A stretch of DNA of 64,000 nucleotides from Terriglobia bacterium (GTDB taxonomy: Bacteria; Acidobacteriota; Terriglobia; Bryobacterales; Bryobacteraceae). This document shows positions 1 through 7,831 of this stretch, in pieces. Location of the stretch: contig JAIQFE010000018.1 in assembly GCA_020073445.1 (NCBI GenBank), positions 1-64,000 of the forward strand. Direction: 5' to 3'. Under the pieces are notes generated by a model. The model had not been told where the DNA came from. It worked only from the letters and a program-made list of their open reading frames with translations, and searched no databases. Position 1 is the stretch's first letter. Every line of letters begins with the position of its first letter. A program made the translations under genes and the position numbers.

Positions 1-104
1 TCGGCCATCGGCAGGATCATCTGGATGTTGGGGTTCTGTTCGGTGGCGAGCCGGCGGAACTGCTGCACGGCCCGTTGCTGGTCGATCTGGTATCTTCTCT
101 TCAT
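1..104 (-). CDS. N-terminal fragment of an unidentified protein, cut by the window edge
   Basis: The first 34 codons of a minus-strand gene are visible, starting at the ATG at 104-102 and running off the left edge. The peptide begins MKRRYQIDQQ and is basic and glutamine-rich. A strong Shine-Dalgarno, AAAGGAG, lies 9 bases before the ATG, which supports the start. The composition would fit the leading segment of an IS256-like transposase, and the gene next to it is truncated on the side facing it. Both points suggest a mobile element, but no catalytic region is visible, so the family is a guess. Confidence 0.45.
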   Translation of the reverse strand, partial: MKRRYQIDQQRAVQQFRRLATEQNPNIQMILPMA

Positions 105-192
105 AGCGACTCTCTCCTTTTTCTTGGCAGAAAAACTACCCAGAGGCGTTCACTCCTCCAGGTTTGAGAGTCGCTTACTTTCTACGAACTAA

Positions 193-537
193 CGGGCATG
201 CTCTCCGATCACAGTACAGGCCCTTATCGACACCGGGGCTAACTGCCTCTGTCTAGACCCGTCTGTCTTGAATCAACTCCAGTTAACGCCCACGGGAATC
301 AGTCCAGTAAATACGCCGACAACAGGTCAACAGCCTGTTGACGCCAACCAGTACGACGTGAGTATCGTTATCCCTTCCGAACCCGGTTCTCCGCCACTAA
401 TCCAGCACGCCGTACCAGCATTAGAGGCAGAGTTGCTTGTAGCCCAAGGATTCCACGCCATCATCGGCTTGAACATCCTGAGGTCATGTTTGCTCACATA
501 CGATGGAAAGAACGGCTTGTTTTCGATTGCGTGGTAG
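193..537 (+). pseudogene. 5'-truncated retropepsin-like aspartyl protease
   Basis: The open frame begins right after a stop at 190-192 and ends with TAG-less TAA at 538 (last codon TAG at 535-537). It encodes the aspartyl-protease signature ALIDTGANC (about 220-246) and the C-terminal hallmark IIGLNILRSC followed by LTYDG. That is the order of the one-domain retropepsin-like (gag-polyprotein aspartyl protease) family. Full-length members carry about 20-30 residues before the DTGA motif, including the first beta strand, and these are missing here. No ATG precedes the motif; the only candidate start is a TTG after it. The catalytic Asp is intact. I read it as a gene that lost its 5' end, possibly to insertion of the element whose edge lies at 1-104. 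Confidence 0.6.
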
Positions 538-592
538 TAAGGCGCGGGACGTTCAAAAAACCCTGATATTTCGCGTTTTCCCTGTCAACGCA

Positions 593-1045
593 CTATTCAG
601 GCTCTACCCAAACCGGGTCGTCCCCGCGATGATTCTGAAGGAATTCCTGGTCGATGGGTTTGCGGCCTCGGAAGCCTTCCTCGGTCCCATGCCAGAAGCG
701 GATCTGGTCCTCGCCCAGTTTCCAGCACAGGCATACGTCGCGGTCGCGATAGCGGGTCATGAAGTCCAGCAGCCCGATATCGAGGTCCTTGACCACCGCA
801 CCCGCCTCGTGGATCTCGTCCAGGGCGTCCTTGAGGGCGGAAATGCTGGTATCCCGCCGGGCCCGCGTTGCCAGGACTTCGCCCGGGTTAACGCGCGCGC
901 CGCCGGAAGATCGCACATGGTCGGTGGTACGGTCCATGTGCTCCTGGGCTTTTTGGGATTCGGTCTTGTGAAACAGTGCCTCGCGGAGATGACGCTCCAC
1001 CTCAGGCAACGCGCGCTGCGCTTCGGGCAGCGTGAAATAACGCAT
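593..1045 (-). CDS. DUF2203 family protein
   Basis: A 150-residue cytosolic protein starting MRYFTLPEAQ, with an early part rich in charged helices. Its C-terminal half holds the family pattern: a GLLDF segment, a CLCWKLGE segment, then FWHGTEEGFRGRKPI. This matches the DUF2203 family, which is common in Acidobacteria and Firmicutes and has no assigned biochemical role. Length is typical. It lies 25 bases after the DUF2339 gene on the same strand and could be read through from it. No Shine-Dalgarno precedes the ATG; a TAAACT hexamer sits 7 bases upstream, so a separate leaderless transcript is possible. Confidence 0.8.
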   Translation of the reverse strand: MRYFTLPEAQRALPEVERHLREALFHKTESQKAQEHMDRTTDHVRSSGGARVNPGEVLATRARRDTSISALKDALDEIHEAGAVVKDLDIGLLDFMTRYRDRDVCLCWKLGEDQIRFWHGTEEGFRGRKPIDQEFLQNHRGDDPVWVEPE

Positions 1046-1070
1046 ACGTTCTAGTTTACGTGGTTGTCGT

Positions 1071-3098
1071 TTATGTGGACGAGTCGTTTCTTAACAGCCG
1101 CTCCAGGACGGGCCGCAATCGAGAATAGAGATAGGAGAGCGCCAAAAGCAGGATGCCCAGCGCGAGAAAAGCTGTAATGCGGAACAGCCGGCCCAGGACC
1201 CAAACATCGACCAGGTACAGTTTCGCCACCACCAGCACGACCAAGGCGAGCCCCAGCATGCGATGGATGGCCGCCTGGGTCTTCACTCCGATCATCACCA
1301 GGATCACCGCGTAGACGGTCATCGTCACCGAGATAGCGACGATCTGGACGCTGCTTTGATTGTCGGCTACAACGTTGCGGCCCACCCAGCCGCCGATTTC
1401 GAGGCTCAGCCCGAACAGCAGGACAGCGTGGCCGGCGATATACGCCACAGCAGCATCGCGCGCCGGCGCTAGAAATTTCGCCGAAAGCCAAAGGGCAGCG
1501 GTCGAGACGGCGAACGTCAGAAAGCGCGTATTCAGCAGCGTGGAGTATTCCGAGCTTTGCGAATAGATGAAGGTGTCGACGGCCAGCAGCCGGGAGACTG
1601 CCAGTGTCAGGATGGTCCAGCAGGACATCCGCAGCCAATGGTTCTGGAATCGGGCGGCGAGCCACCCCACGACTGCTCCTTCGAGGGCCCAGGCGATGGT
1701 GACGCGGAATCCCGCGAATTGGATGGGAACCGCCAGGGTGACGAACGCGATCGCAACGCCGAGGGTCAACGTCTGGCCGTCCGAATACGCTTCAAAATGG
1801 CGAGCGAGCAGCAAATGGATTCCGCCGACCGCAGCGCCCAGGAGCCCCATGTAGGAGTGATGCGCGGGGTTCAGCAGACTGTAGGACGCCGCATAGTAGA
1901 TCGCGGCGTTGGCGGCGATTAGGCCAAGTCCAGGAGCCCGATCGGGCGCGCGCCAGAGGGCCCAGGCAAAGAACATCAGGAATACCGCGGATATCGCCGC
2001 GAATAGTACTTCGGGTGACGCCTCGGGGCTATACCAGAGCCAGACCGGGAGCCAGAAGCATCCGAGCGTCCAGATGGGCGCGGCGGCCCAGCTGCGACGG
2101 TACGCAGTGGCAAGGCCGCCAGCGGCGACCGGAAGATTCCACCAGACGAAGTGGGCTTGATCCTTCCAGATGACCGCTAAGGCGATGCTGGCGCCCAATT
2201 GGAACACGGCCCACAGTTCGGACATCATGGCGACGCTGAACTGCGCGTAGAAGGCGAATGCAAATACGGTCGCCACGGGACGATCGGTATCGCTCAACCA
2301 GCGATTGAGCCAGCCCGCATAGAGGATGATGGTCGCGGCCGCGGCGATCGGCTCGAGTGCGCTCCAGCGCCGCATTCGCGCCAGCAGCAGGGCTGCGAGA
2401 TTCAGGACGAAGACGTAGCCGAACAGGATCCAGGGGTGATTCTCTCCGGTCGAGAGCGTCGGTGGGGTGAGATATCCGCCGATCAATGCCAGCACGGCGA
2501 TAGCTTGCGAGTTGTAGAGCACCGCGAGCCCGACCGCGCCGCCAGTGACGCCGCCCATCGCGACAAATGCGAGACTCTGCGGCAACAAATGGTAGAGCAC
2601 CGACGCGGCGTAGATCGAGAGATACAGCAGCGCCAAACCAAGCCCGATGACTCCCTGCGCGAAGACGGTTTGTCCGCGGCGCCAGACCCGGTCGCCCGCG
2701 AGGAGAGAAATGATTGCGGCCGCAAAACCCATCGCAACTCGAACTCCGGGTCCGAACCAATCGTTATCGACGCCGTATTTGAACAGGAAGGCCGCGCCCA
2801 ATAAGAGCGTGACGACGGCGATGCGGTTGATCCAGTTGAGTCCGATGGTGGTTTCGAGAGGAACCGGCTCGGCGGCCTTCGGAATATTGGGAGGCGTAAC
2901 GACGGGCCTAACGACGGGCGGAGCCGGCGATTCGAACCTTGGCAGCGGGGGAGGCACAACGGCCGGTTGCTCGGCGATATCTCGCGATTCCAGGTCGTGG
3001 ACTCTTTGCTCCAACTCCCTTTGGCGGCGAAGCAACTGGGCAATGGCCTCGGAAAGGACTTCCAGCCGTTGGTCACGTTCTTCCGGAGGTGCCGGCAC
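1071..3098 (-). CDS. DUF2339 polytopic membrane protein
   Basis: A 675-residue protein with a cytosolic N-terminal coiled coil (about residues 8-42, rich in Gln, Arg and Glu) and a Pro-rich linker to about residue 80. The rest is a long series of hydrophobic segments, roughly 20, to the C-terminus. The segment starting TTIGLNWINRIAVV followed by a KYGVDNDWFGP motif is the recognisable entrance of DUF2339 proteins. Function is unknown; some authors group them with envelope or cell-surface maintenance. The start codon is GTG at 3098-3096. No Shine-Dalgarno is present, but a TATAGT box lies 7 bases before the GTG. The gene diverges from DUF1844 across only 24 bases. Confidence 0.8.
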   Translation of the reverse strand: MPAPPEERDQRLEVLSEAIAQLLRRQRELEQRVHDLESRDIAEQPAVVPPPLPRFESPAPPVVRPVVTPPNIPKAAEPVPLETTIGLNWINRIAVVTLLLGAAFLFKYGVDNDWFGPGVRVAMGFAAAIISLLAGDRVWRRGQTVFAQGVIGLGLALLYLSIYAASVLYHLLPQSLAFVAMGGVTGGAVGLAVLYNSQAIAVLALIGGYLTPPTLSTGENHPWILFGYVFVLNLAALLLARMRRWSALEPIAAAATIILYAGWLNRWLSDTDRPVATVFAFAFYAQFSVAMMSELWAVFQLGASIALAVIWKDQAHFVWWNLPVAAGGLATAYRRSWAAAPIWTLGCFWLPVWLWYSPEASPEVLFAAISAVFLMFFAWALWRAPDRAPGLGLIAANAAIYYAASYSLLNPAHHSYMGLLGAAVGGIHLLLARHFEAYSDGQTLTLGVAIAFVTLAVPIQFAGFRVTIAWALEGAVVGWLAARFQNHWLRMSCWTILTLAVSRLLAVDTFIYSQSSEYSTLLNTRFLTFAVSTAALWLSAKFLAPARDAAVAYIAGHAVLLFGLSLEIGGWVGRNVVADNQSSVQIVAISVTMTVYAVILVMIGVKTQAAIHRMLGLALVVLVVAKLYLVDVWVLGRLFRITAFLALGILLLALSYLYSRLRPVLERLLRNDSST

Positions 3099-3122
3099 TG
3101 TTTACACTATAGATAGAAAACC
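3099..3122. promoter_or_regulatory. Compact divergent promoter for DUF2339 and DUF1844
   Basis: The 24 bases between the two divergent start codons hold a near-symmetrical ACTATAGAT core (3106-3114). On the minus strand it reads TATAGT (3111-3106), 7 bases before the GTG of the DUF2339 gene. On the plus strand it reads TATAGA (3108-3113), 9 bases before the ATG of the DUF1844 gene. Neither gene has a Shine-Dalgarno, so both transcripts would start at or close to the start codon. I see no convincing -35 hexamers, so this is a moderate-confidence reading. Confidence 0.45.
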
Positions 3123-3434
3123 ATGTCTGAATCCGGTATCCCTCTTCCCCCCGCCACTTTCGAATTTCTGGTGTTTTCCCTGAAGATGCAGGCGGAGATG
3201 CGGCTCGGTCTGCTGAAGCTGGGCGAAGGAATGGATGAGGAGCTTAATCTGCCGGCCGCCCGCCATACCATCGATATGCTCGCGATGATCGCCGAGAAGA
3301 CCAAAGGCAATCTGAGCCTCGACGAGCAAAGGCTAGTCGAAAACTCGCTAACCGAGCTGCGTTTCCGATTTGTGCAAGTCAGCGAGAGCGCCGCAAAGGC
3401 AGCGCCGGAAGAAAAATCGTCAGCAGCCGAATGA
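3123..3434 (+). CDS. DUF1844 family protein
   Basis: A 103-residue soluble, mostly helical protein. The pattern TFEFLVFSLKMQAEM near the N-terminus, followed by helices around ARHTIDMLAMIAEKTKGNL and LTELRFRFVQ, matches the DUF1844 family, which has no known activity. Length is typical for acidobacterial and deltaproteobacterial members. Its stop overlaps the ATG of the MBL-fold gene (ATGA at 3431-3434), so these genes and ribF very likely form one operon with coupled translation. Confidence 0.8.
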   Translation: MSESGIPLPPATFEFLVFSLKMQAEMRLGLLKLGEGMDEELNLPAARHTIDMLAMIAEKTKGNLSLDEQRLVENSLTELRFRFVQVSESAAKAAPEEKSSAAE

Positions 3435-4216
3435 GCGTGCCCGCCATTAAGATCACGGTGCTCGGATCGGGCACCAGTTCGGGCGTCCCCACCATCGGCT
3501 GCACGTGCGACGTTTGTTCGTCGACCGATCCGCGCGATAAGCGCCTGCGTCCCTCGATCCTGCTGCAGTACGACGGCCGCAACGTGGTGGTCGACACGAC
3601 GCCCGACTTTCGCCAGCAGGTGCTGCGGGCCGGAATCAGCCGCCTGGATGCTATTCTCTACACTCACGCGCACGCCGATCATATTCTCGGACTGGACGAT
3701 GTTCGCCCCTTCAACTTCCGGCAGCGCGAATCCATCCCCGTATATGGCACCGAAGACACCCTGGCGGCTCTGCAGCGCGTGTTCTGCTACGCGTTCGACG
3801 AAAAGATCGAGTCCATGGTCCCGAAACTAGATCTGCGAAAGATGGACGAGACGCCGTTTGACGTTTTTGGCGTGGAGTTCGCGCCGATTCGCGTGGTTCA
3901 CGGAAAAGGCACCGTGTACGGGTTCAAGTTCGGCGCGGCTGCGTATCTGACCGATCACAGCGAGATTCCGGCGGAGTCGAAGGCGCAGTTGCGAGGACTG
4001 GATGTATTGTTCCTGGATGCACTGCGGCATCGGCCGCATCCTACGCACACGACTTTGGCCCGCGCCGTGGAACTGGTGGAGGAGCTGCAACCCAAGCGGG
4101 CGTTCTTCACGCACATGTGCCATGACCTGCAGCATGAGCGCACCGAAGCGAGTCTTCCGCCGCACGTCAGGCTAGCTTACGACGGGTTGGAGATCGACGT
4201 GGAGGCGATGGCGTGA
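3431..4216 (+). CDS. MBL-fold metal-dependent hydrolase, PhnP-like
   Basis: A 261-residue cytosolic metallo-beta-lactamase-fold enzyme. The N-terminal TVLGSGTSSGVPTIGC, with nearby CDVC cysteines, is typical of the PhnP/cyclic-phosphodiesterase branch. The metal ligands are visible as THAHADH (about residues 76-82), LTDHS (about 176) and a distal FTHMCHDL (about 232). PhnP proper hydrolyses cyclic ribose phosphates in phosphonate breakdown, but no phn genes are present here, so the substrate is unknown. Start and stop both overlap neighbours by 4 bases, placing it in the middle of an operon between DUF1844 and ribF. Confidence 0.82.
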   Translation: MSVPAIKITVLGSGTSSGVPTIGCTCDVCSSTDPRDKRLRPSILLQYDGRNVVVDTTPDFRQQVLRAGISRLDAILYTHAHADHILGLDDVRPFNFRQRESIPVYGTEDTLAALQRVFCYAFDEKIESMVPKLDLRKMDETPFDVFGVEFAPIRVVHGKGTVYGFKFGAAAYLTDHSEIPAESKAQLRGLDVLFLDALRHRPHPTHTTLARAVELVEELQPKRAFFTHMCHDLQHERTEASLPPHVRLAYDGLEIDVEAMA

Positions 4217-5175
4217 CTGGACAAAGCATGATCATAGCGCGCAGCCTGGAACAAGCCGCAGGATTCAAGCCGTGCGCGCTGACCATCGGCAACTTCGACG
4301 GCGTGCATCGGGCACACCGGCGCTTGCTGCGGGCGACGGTGGAGGCGGCGAGCAGCGCCGGTCTCCGGCCGGCGGTATTGATGTTCGATCCGCATCCTTC
4401 ATGCGTCGTCGCCCCGGAACGCGCTCCCCGATTACTGAGCTCGATCGAAGAACGCTGCGAACTGATTCGGGGGGAGGGGATCGAATGCGTCTTAGTGCAG
4501 CCTTTCACCACGGAGCTAGCCAAGCTGACGCCGGAGGAATTCGCTACACGATTCCTGCGCGACGGCCTGGGCGTGAAATGCGTGATCGTCGGCGAAAACT
4601 TCCGGTTTGGATGCAAACAGGCCGGCGACACCCAGACGCTTCAGAATCTAGGGGCACAGCTGGGCTTCGAGGTGCGCCTGATCGAGATCGTACGGTGGCG
4701 GGGACGGCGCGTGTCATCCGGTGAGGTTCGTACGTTAGTGGCTGCGGGTGAGGTGGGAATCGCGGGGCGTTTGCTGGCGCGGCCGTATGCGATCTCGGGT
4801 GAAATTGTTCGCGGCCACGGCATCGGAGCGAAACAAACCGTCCCCACGCTGAACCTTCGCACGGACGCACAGGTGATTCCGGCCCGCGGCGTGTACGTCA
4901 CGCGCACATCCGATTTAGGCAGCGCTCGGCAATGGAATTCGATCACCAACATCGGCTACCGGCCGACGTTCGGTAACGACGATGCCCTGACCATCGAGAC
5001 GTTCCTGCTGGATCCCTTGGAAGGCGAAACTCCGGAGCGGATTCGTCTCGAGTTTCTGCGGCGCGTGCGGGATGAGCGCAAGTTCGAGAGTCCCGAAGCC
5101 CTGAAAGCGCAGATCCTGCGCGATGTAGGGCGCGCGAAGGCGTATTTCCGGCGGGTGAAGCAGCAAACTCGTTAA
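4213..5175 (+). CDS. ribF: Bifunctional riboflavin kinase / FAD synthetase
   Basis: A 320-residue enzyme that phosphorylates riboflavin to FMN and adenylates FMN to FAD. The N-terminal FAD synthetase domain shows LTIGNFDGVHRAHR (about residues 24-37), FDPHP (about 58) and VGENFRFG (about 131). The riboflavin kinase domain follows, with GHGIGAKQTVPTLNL (about 199-213) and GVYVT. Length and domain order are those of standard RibF. The start is taken as the GTG overlapping the previous stop (GTGA); an ATG five codons later is an alternative. The last codons overlap the putative promoter of the aldolase gene. Confidence 0.92.
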   Translation: MTGQSMIIARSLEQAAGFKPCALTIGNFDGVHRAHRRLLRATVEAASSAGLRPAVLMFDPHPSCVVAPERAPRLLSSIEERCELIRGEGIECVLVQPFTTELAKLTPEEFATRFLRDGLGVKCVIVGENFRFGCKQAGDTQTLQNLGAQLGFEVRLIEIVRWRGRRVSSGEVRTLVAAGEVGIAGRLLARPYAISGEIVRGHGIGAKQTVPTLNLRTDAQVIPARGVYVTRTSDLGSARQWNSITNIGYRPTFGNDDALTIETFLLDPLEGETPERIRLEFLRRVRDERKFESPEALKAQILRDVGRAKAYFRRVKQQTR

Positions 5176-5178
5176 AAT
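5173..5178 (+). promoter_or_regulatory. Putative -10 box of the aldolase gene
   Basis: TAAAAT at 5173-5178 overlaps the stop codon of ribF and ends 7 bases before the ATG of the aldolase gene. No Shine-Dalgarno is present in the 10-base gap between the genes. This is the arrangement expected for a leaderless transcript. No clear -35 hexamer is seen. Confidence 0.4.
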
Positions 5179-5185
5179 AACTAAC

Positions 5186-6190
5186 ATGTCTCTTTCAGCC
5201 GGCAAGTTGAAGCACATGAAAGCGCTTTCGAACAAGGAAGGGATCATCGCCGCGGCCGCGATGGACCAGCGCGGGAGCTTGCAAAAGTCGATTGCGAGCG
5301 CGAAAGGCGTCGACGCGAAGGCGGTCACGCCAGAGATGATGTCCGAGTTCAAAGTCGCGGTGTCGAAGATTTTGACGCCGCATGCCACGGCGATCCTGCT
5401 CGATCCCGAGTTCGGCCTGGATGCCGCCAAGGCGCGCGCGTCGAACGCGGGTCTGCTGCTCGCCTACGAGGAAACCGGGTACGACAATTCCCAGCCAGGA
5501 CGGCTTCCGGACCTGCTGCCGCATGTTTCGGCGAAGCGCATCGCCGATTGGGGAGCGGATGCGGTCAAGATTCTGATCTACTACACCCCGTTCGAGGATC
5601 CGAAGATTAACGACATCAAGCACGCGTTCGTCGAGCGTATCGGCGCGGAATGCGAGTACCAGCAGATTCCCTTCTTCCTGGAATTTGTCGGCTACGATCC
5701 CAAGGGCGGCAATGAGAAAGGTCTGGAGTTCGCCAAGATCAAGCCGCAGGTGGTGATCGGAAGCATGAAGGAGTTCACCAAGCCGCAGTACAACGTGGAT
5801 GTTCTGAAGGTGGAAGTCCCGGTGAACGCGGAGTTCGTCGAAGGAAGTGCCGTGTACAAGGGCGAGAAGGCGTACACGCGCGCTGAGGCGCTTGCGTATT
5901 ATCGACAAGGCGCGGAGGTCGCGACCAAGCCGTTTATCTACCTGAGCGCCGGTGTCAGCAATGCGCAGTTCGTGGAAAGCCTCAACATGGCCAAGGAAGC
6001 CGGGACGGATTTTTCGGGCGTCCTGTGCGGCCGGGCGACCTGGAAAGACGGCATGCCGATCTATGCCACCAAAGGCGTGAAGGCGCTCGAGGACTGGCTT
6101 TCGACCGAAGGCGTGAAGAACATCAACGCCGTCAACGCCGCCCTGACGGGCGCTACGCCTTGGACCAAGAAGATGGGCCTCGCGGCCTAA
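5186..6190 (+). CDS. lacD: Tagatose-1,6-bisphosphate aldolase family (LacD-type class I aldolase)
   Basis: A 334-residue protein matching the LacD family of Schiff-base aldolases, which split tagatose 1,6-bisphosphate into dihydroxyacetone phosphate and glyceraldehyde 3-phosphate and often accept related ketoses. Recognisable segments are AAAAMDQRGSL (about residues 22-32), a VKILIYYTPFED strand carrying the expected catalytic-site Lys, PFFLEFVGYD, and a GVLCGRATWKDG phosphate-binding stretch near 280. Length is typical. No lac or tag genes lie nearby, so in this organism it may serve a different sugar phosphate, as in sulfosugar or general glycolytic aldolases of this family. The gene follows ribF by 10 bases but probably has its own promoter. 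Confidence 0.85.
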   Translation: MSLSAGKLKHMKALSNKEGIIAAAAMDQRGSLQKSIASAKGVDAKAVTPEMMSEFKVAVSKILTPHATAILLDPEFGLDAAKARASNAGLLLAYEETGYDNSQPGRLPDLLPHVSAKRIADWGADAVKILIYYTPFEDPKINDIKHAFVERIGAECEYQQIPFFLEFVGYDPKGGNEKGLEFAKIKPQVVIGSMKEFTKPQYNVDVLKVEVPVNAEFVEGSAVYKGEKAYTRAEALAYYRQGAEVATKPFIYLSAGVSNAQFVESLNMAKEAGTDFSGVLCGRATWKDGMPIYATKGVKALEDWLSTEGVKNINAVNAALTGATPWTKKMGLAA

Positions 6191-6236
6191 GGTTGGCAGG
6201 CGACCCGCTTACGGCCAAGCAAGATCACCTGCCCTA

Positions 6237-6291
6237 CATGCTAAAAAATTAGCTTGACAGGGTCGCATGGTCATGCTAAATAATTAGCATG
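6237..6291 (+). promoter_or_regulatory. blaI promoter with two inverted-repeat operators
   Basis: Two dyads 35 bases apart share the design CATGCTAA-N4-TTAGC. The distal one (6237-6256) is perfect except for one outer base; the proximal one (6272-6291) is a perfect 20-base palindrome that includes the ATG of blaI. Between and within them lies a consensus -35, TTGACA (6254-6259), 17 bases from a -10-like TAAATA (6277-6282), which ends 6 bases before the ATG. A dimer on either dyad would cover the promoter, so autorepression by the BlaI-family protein is the natural reading. There is no Shine-Dalgarno. Confidence 0.75.
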
Positions 6292-6684
6292 ACCGATTCG
6301 AGCGTGACTGGCCTAAGCCGCCGCGAACGCCAGATTCTCGATATCCTCTACAGCCGCGGCAAGGCGACCGCCGCCGAGATCCTGGCGGCGCTCCCCGACC
6401 CTCCCAGCTATTCCGCGGCGCGTGCGCTACTGCGCATCCTGGAGCAAAAGGGCCACATCCGGCACGAGTCGGATGGCCCGCGTTACATCTTTTTGCCCAA
6501 AGTCTCGCGGCAGAAGGCCCGCGCCAGCGCGCTGAAGCACATGCTCACCACCTTTTTTGACGGATCTGCCGCGGAGGCGGCCGCTGCCCTGGTAGACGGA
6601 TCCGCCGCGAAACTATCGTCTGAGGAACTCGACCAACTGCAAGCAGTGATCGACAAAGCCCGCAAGGAGAAAAGCAATGACTAA
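6289..6684 (+). CDS. BlaI/MecI/CopY-family transcriptional repressor
   Basis: A 131-residue DNA-binding protein. The N-terminal winged helix begins GLSRRERQILDILYSRGKATAAEI and continues with SAARALLRILEQKGHI and the wing RYIFLPKV, the standard BlaI layout. The C-terminal dimerisation region contains LKHMLTTFFDGS. In this family the repressor is cleaved or released when a membrane M56 protease senses a signal. The M56 gene follows with an 8-base overlap, giving a complete sensor/repressor pair. The start codon lies inside the proximal operator, and the transcript is probably leaderless. Confidence 0.9.
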   Translation: MTDSSVTGLSRRERQILDILYSRGKATAAEILAALPDPPSYSAARALLRILEQKGHIRHESDGPRYIFLPKVSRQKARASALKHMLTTFFDGSAAEAAAALVDGSAAKLSSEELDQLQAVIDKARKEKSND

Positions 6685-7831
6685 TCTCATCCTGACCGCC
6701 GCGCTAAAAGGCACCATCGTACTGGGTGCCGCCTGGATCGCCACGGCTCTGCTGCGCCGACGTTCCGCGGATCTGCGGCATCGCGTCTGGCTGGCGGCGA
6801 TCATCGCGATGGCTCTGCTGCTGCTGCCGGTTTCGGTTCCACAGACCATGCGGATGACGATCGATGCCAGCGCGGCGGCTCCCGCGACTGCGTCGGCAGC
6901 GGCACGATCGATTCAGGCGCTCCCGGTCGTGTGGTCCATTATTGCCGCATTGCTCCTGCTGCGATGGGGATTGGGAGTGTTGCGGCTGCACCGGATCACT
7001 CGCCGGGCTCACGGGACGGGAAGCATACGCGTGAGCGAATCGATCCAAACCCCGATGACCTGGGGTGCGATCCGACCGGTGATTCTTCTGCCGGCCTACG
7101 TCGAGGATTGGGCCGACGAGCAGCGCGACGTGGTTATCCGGCATGAGCGCGCTCACATCGATCGGCGCGACTGGCTGTGGCAGGGATTTGCGCAGGTGAT
7201 CACCGCGGTGTTCTGGTTCCATCCGCTAGTGTGGCTGGCCGCGGCGCAAATGCGTCAGGAAGCCGAGCATGCCGCTGATGATGCAACTCTCGCGACGGGG
7301 GTCCAGGCTCCCGATTACGCCGACCGGCTCATGGCCGTAGCGCGTCGGCTATCCAGCAATTCACCCGCGGCTGCGGCGGTGGCAGGCGTGGCCATGGTCC
7401 GCCAGCCGGCGCTGACCTCGCGCATCGCGGCCATTTTGGATACTGCCCGGACGCGAACCGGTGCAAGTGCAAGAGCGCGAATCGGCGTGGTGCTCGCCGC
7501 GGCGGCGTTACTCGTCCCGCTCAGCGCTTTCCAGAATCGTGATGTTTATCACGTGGGAGGTGGAGTGACTGCTCCGGCCGTCACGTACCGTGCGACTCCG
7601 GAGTACACGCCGGAAGCCAAGGCGGCCAAAGTGCAGGGCACGGTCACGCTGACTCTTGTCGTGAACGCCCAGGGTCGCGCGGAGGATATTAAGGTGACTC
7701 AGTCGCTGGATCCCGGGCTGGATGCCAATGCCGTTGCCGCCGTGAGCCAGTGGCTGTTCAAGCCAGGAACCAAAGACGGCCAGCCCGTGGACGTCGCCGT
7801 GACCATCGAGGTCAACTTCAAACTGCTGTAG
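6677..7831 (+). CDS. M56-family (BlaR1-like) membrane metalloprotease with C-terminal TonB domain
   Basis: A 384-residue membrane protein. Residues 5-110 hold several hydrophobic segments. The zinc site HERAH (about 156-160) is followed by a further membrane segment (VFWFHPLVWLAAAQM) and the distal acidic ligand region EAEHAADD. Another hydrophobic stretch lies near 275, and residues about 305-384 form a TonB-type domain (VQGTVTLTLVVNAQGRAEDI, then a WLFKPG turn). Classical BlaR1 has a penicillin-binding sensor domain at this end; here a TonB domain replaces it. It probably cleaves or inactivates the BlaI protein encoded upstream. A good Shine-Dalgarno (AAGGAG) lies inside blaI. Its 3' end overlaps the convergent symporter gene by 14 bases. 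Confidence 0.85.
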   Translation: MTNLILTAALKGTIVLGAAWIATALLRRRSADLRHRVWLAAIIAMALLLLPVSVPQTMRMTIDASAAAPATASAAARSIQALPVVWSIIAALLLLRWGLGVLRLHRITRRAHGTGSIRVSESIQTPMTWGAIRPVILLPAYVEDWADEQRDVVIRHERAHIDRRDWLWQGFAQVITAVFWFHPLVWLAAAQMRQEAEHAADDATLATGVQAPDYADRLMAVARRLSSNSPAAAAVAGVAMVRQPALTSRIAAILDTARTRTGASARARIGVVLAAAALLVPLSAFQNRDVYHVGGGVTAPAVTYRATPEYTPEAKAAKVQGTVTLTLVVNAQGRAEDIKVTQSLDPGLDANAVAAVSQWLFKPGTKDGQPVDVAVTIEVNFKLL

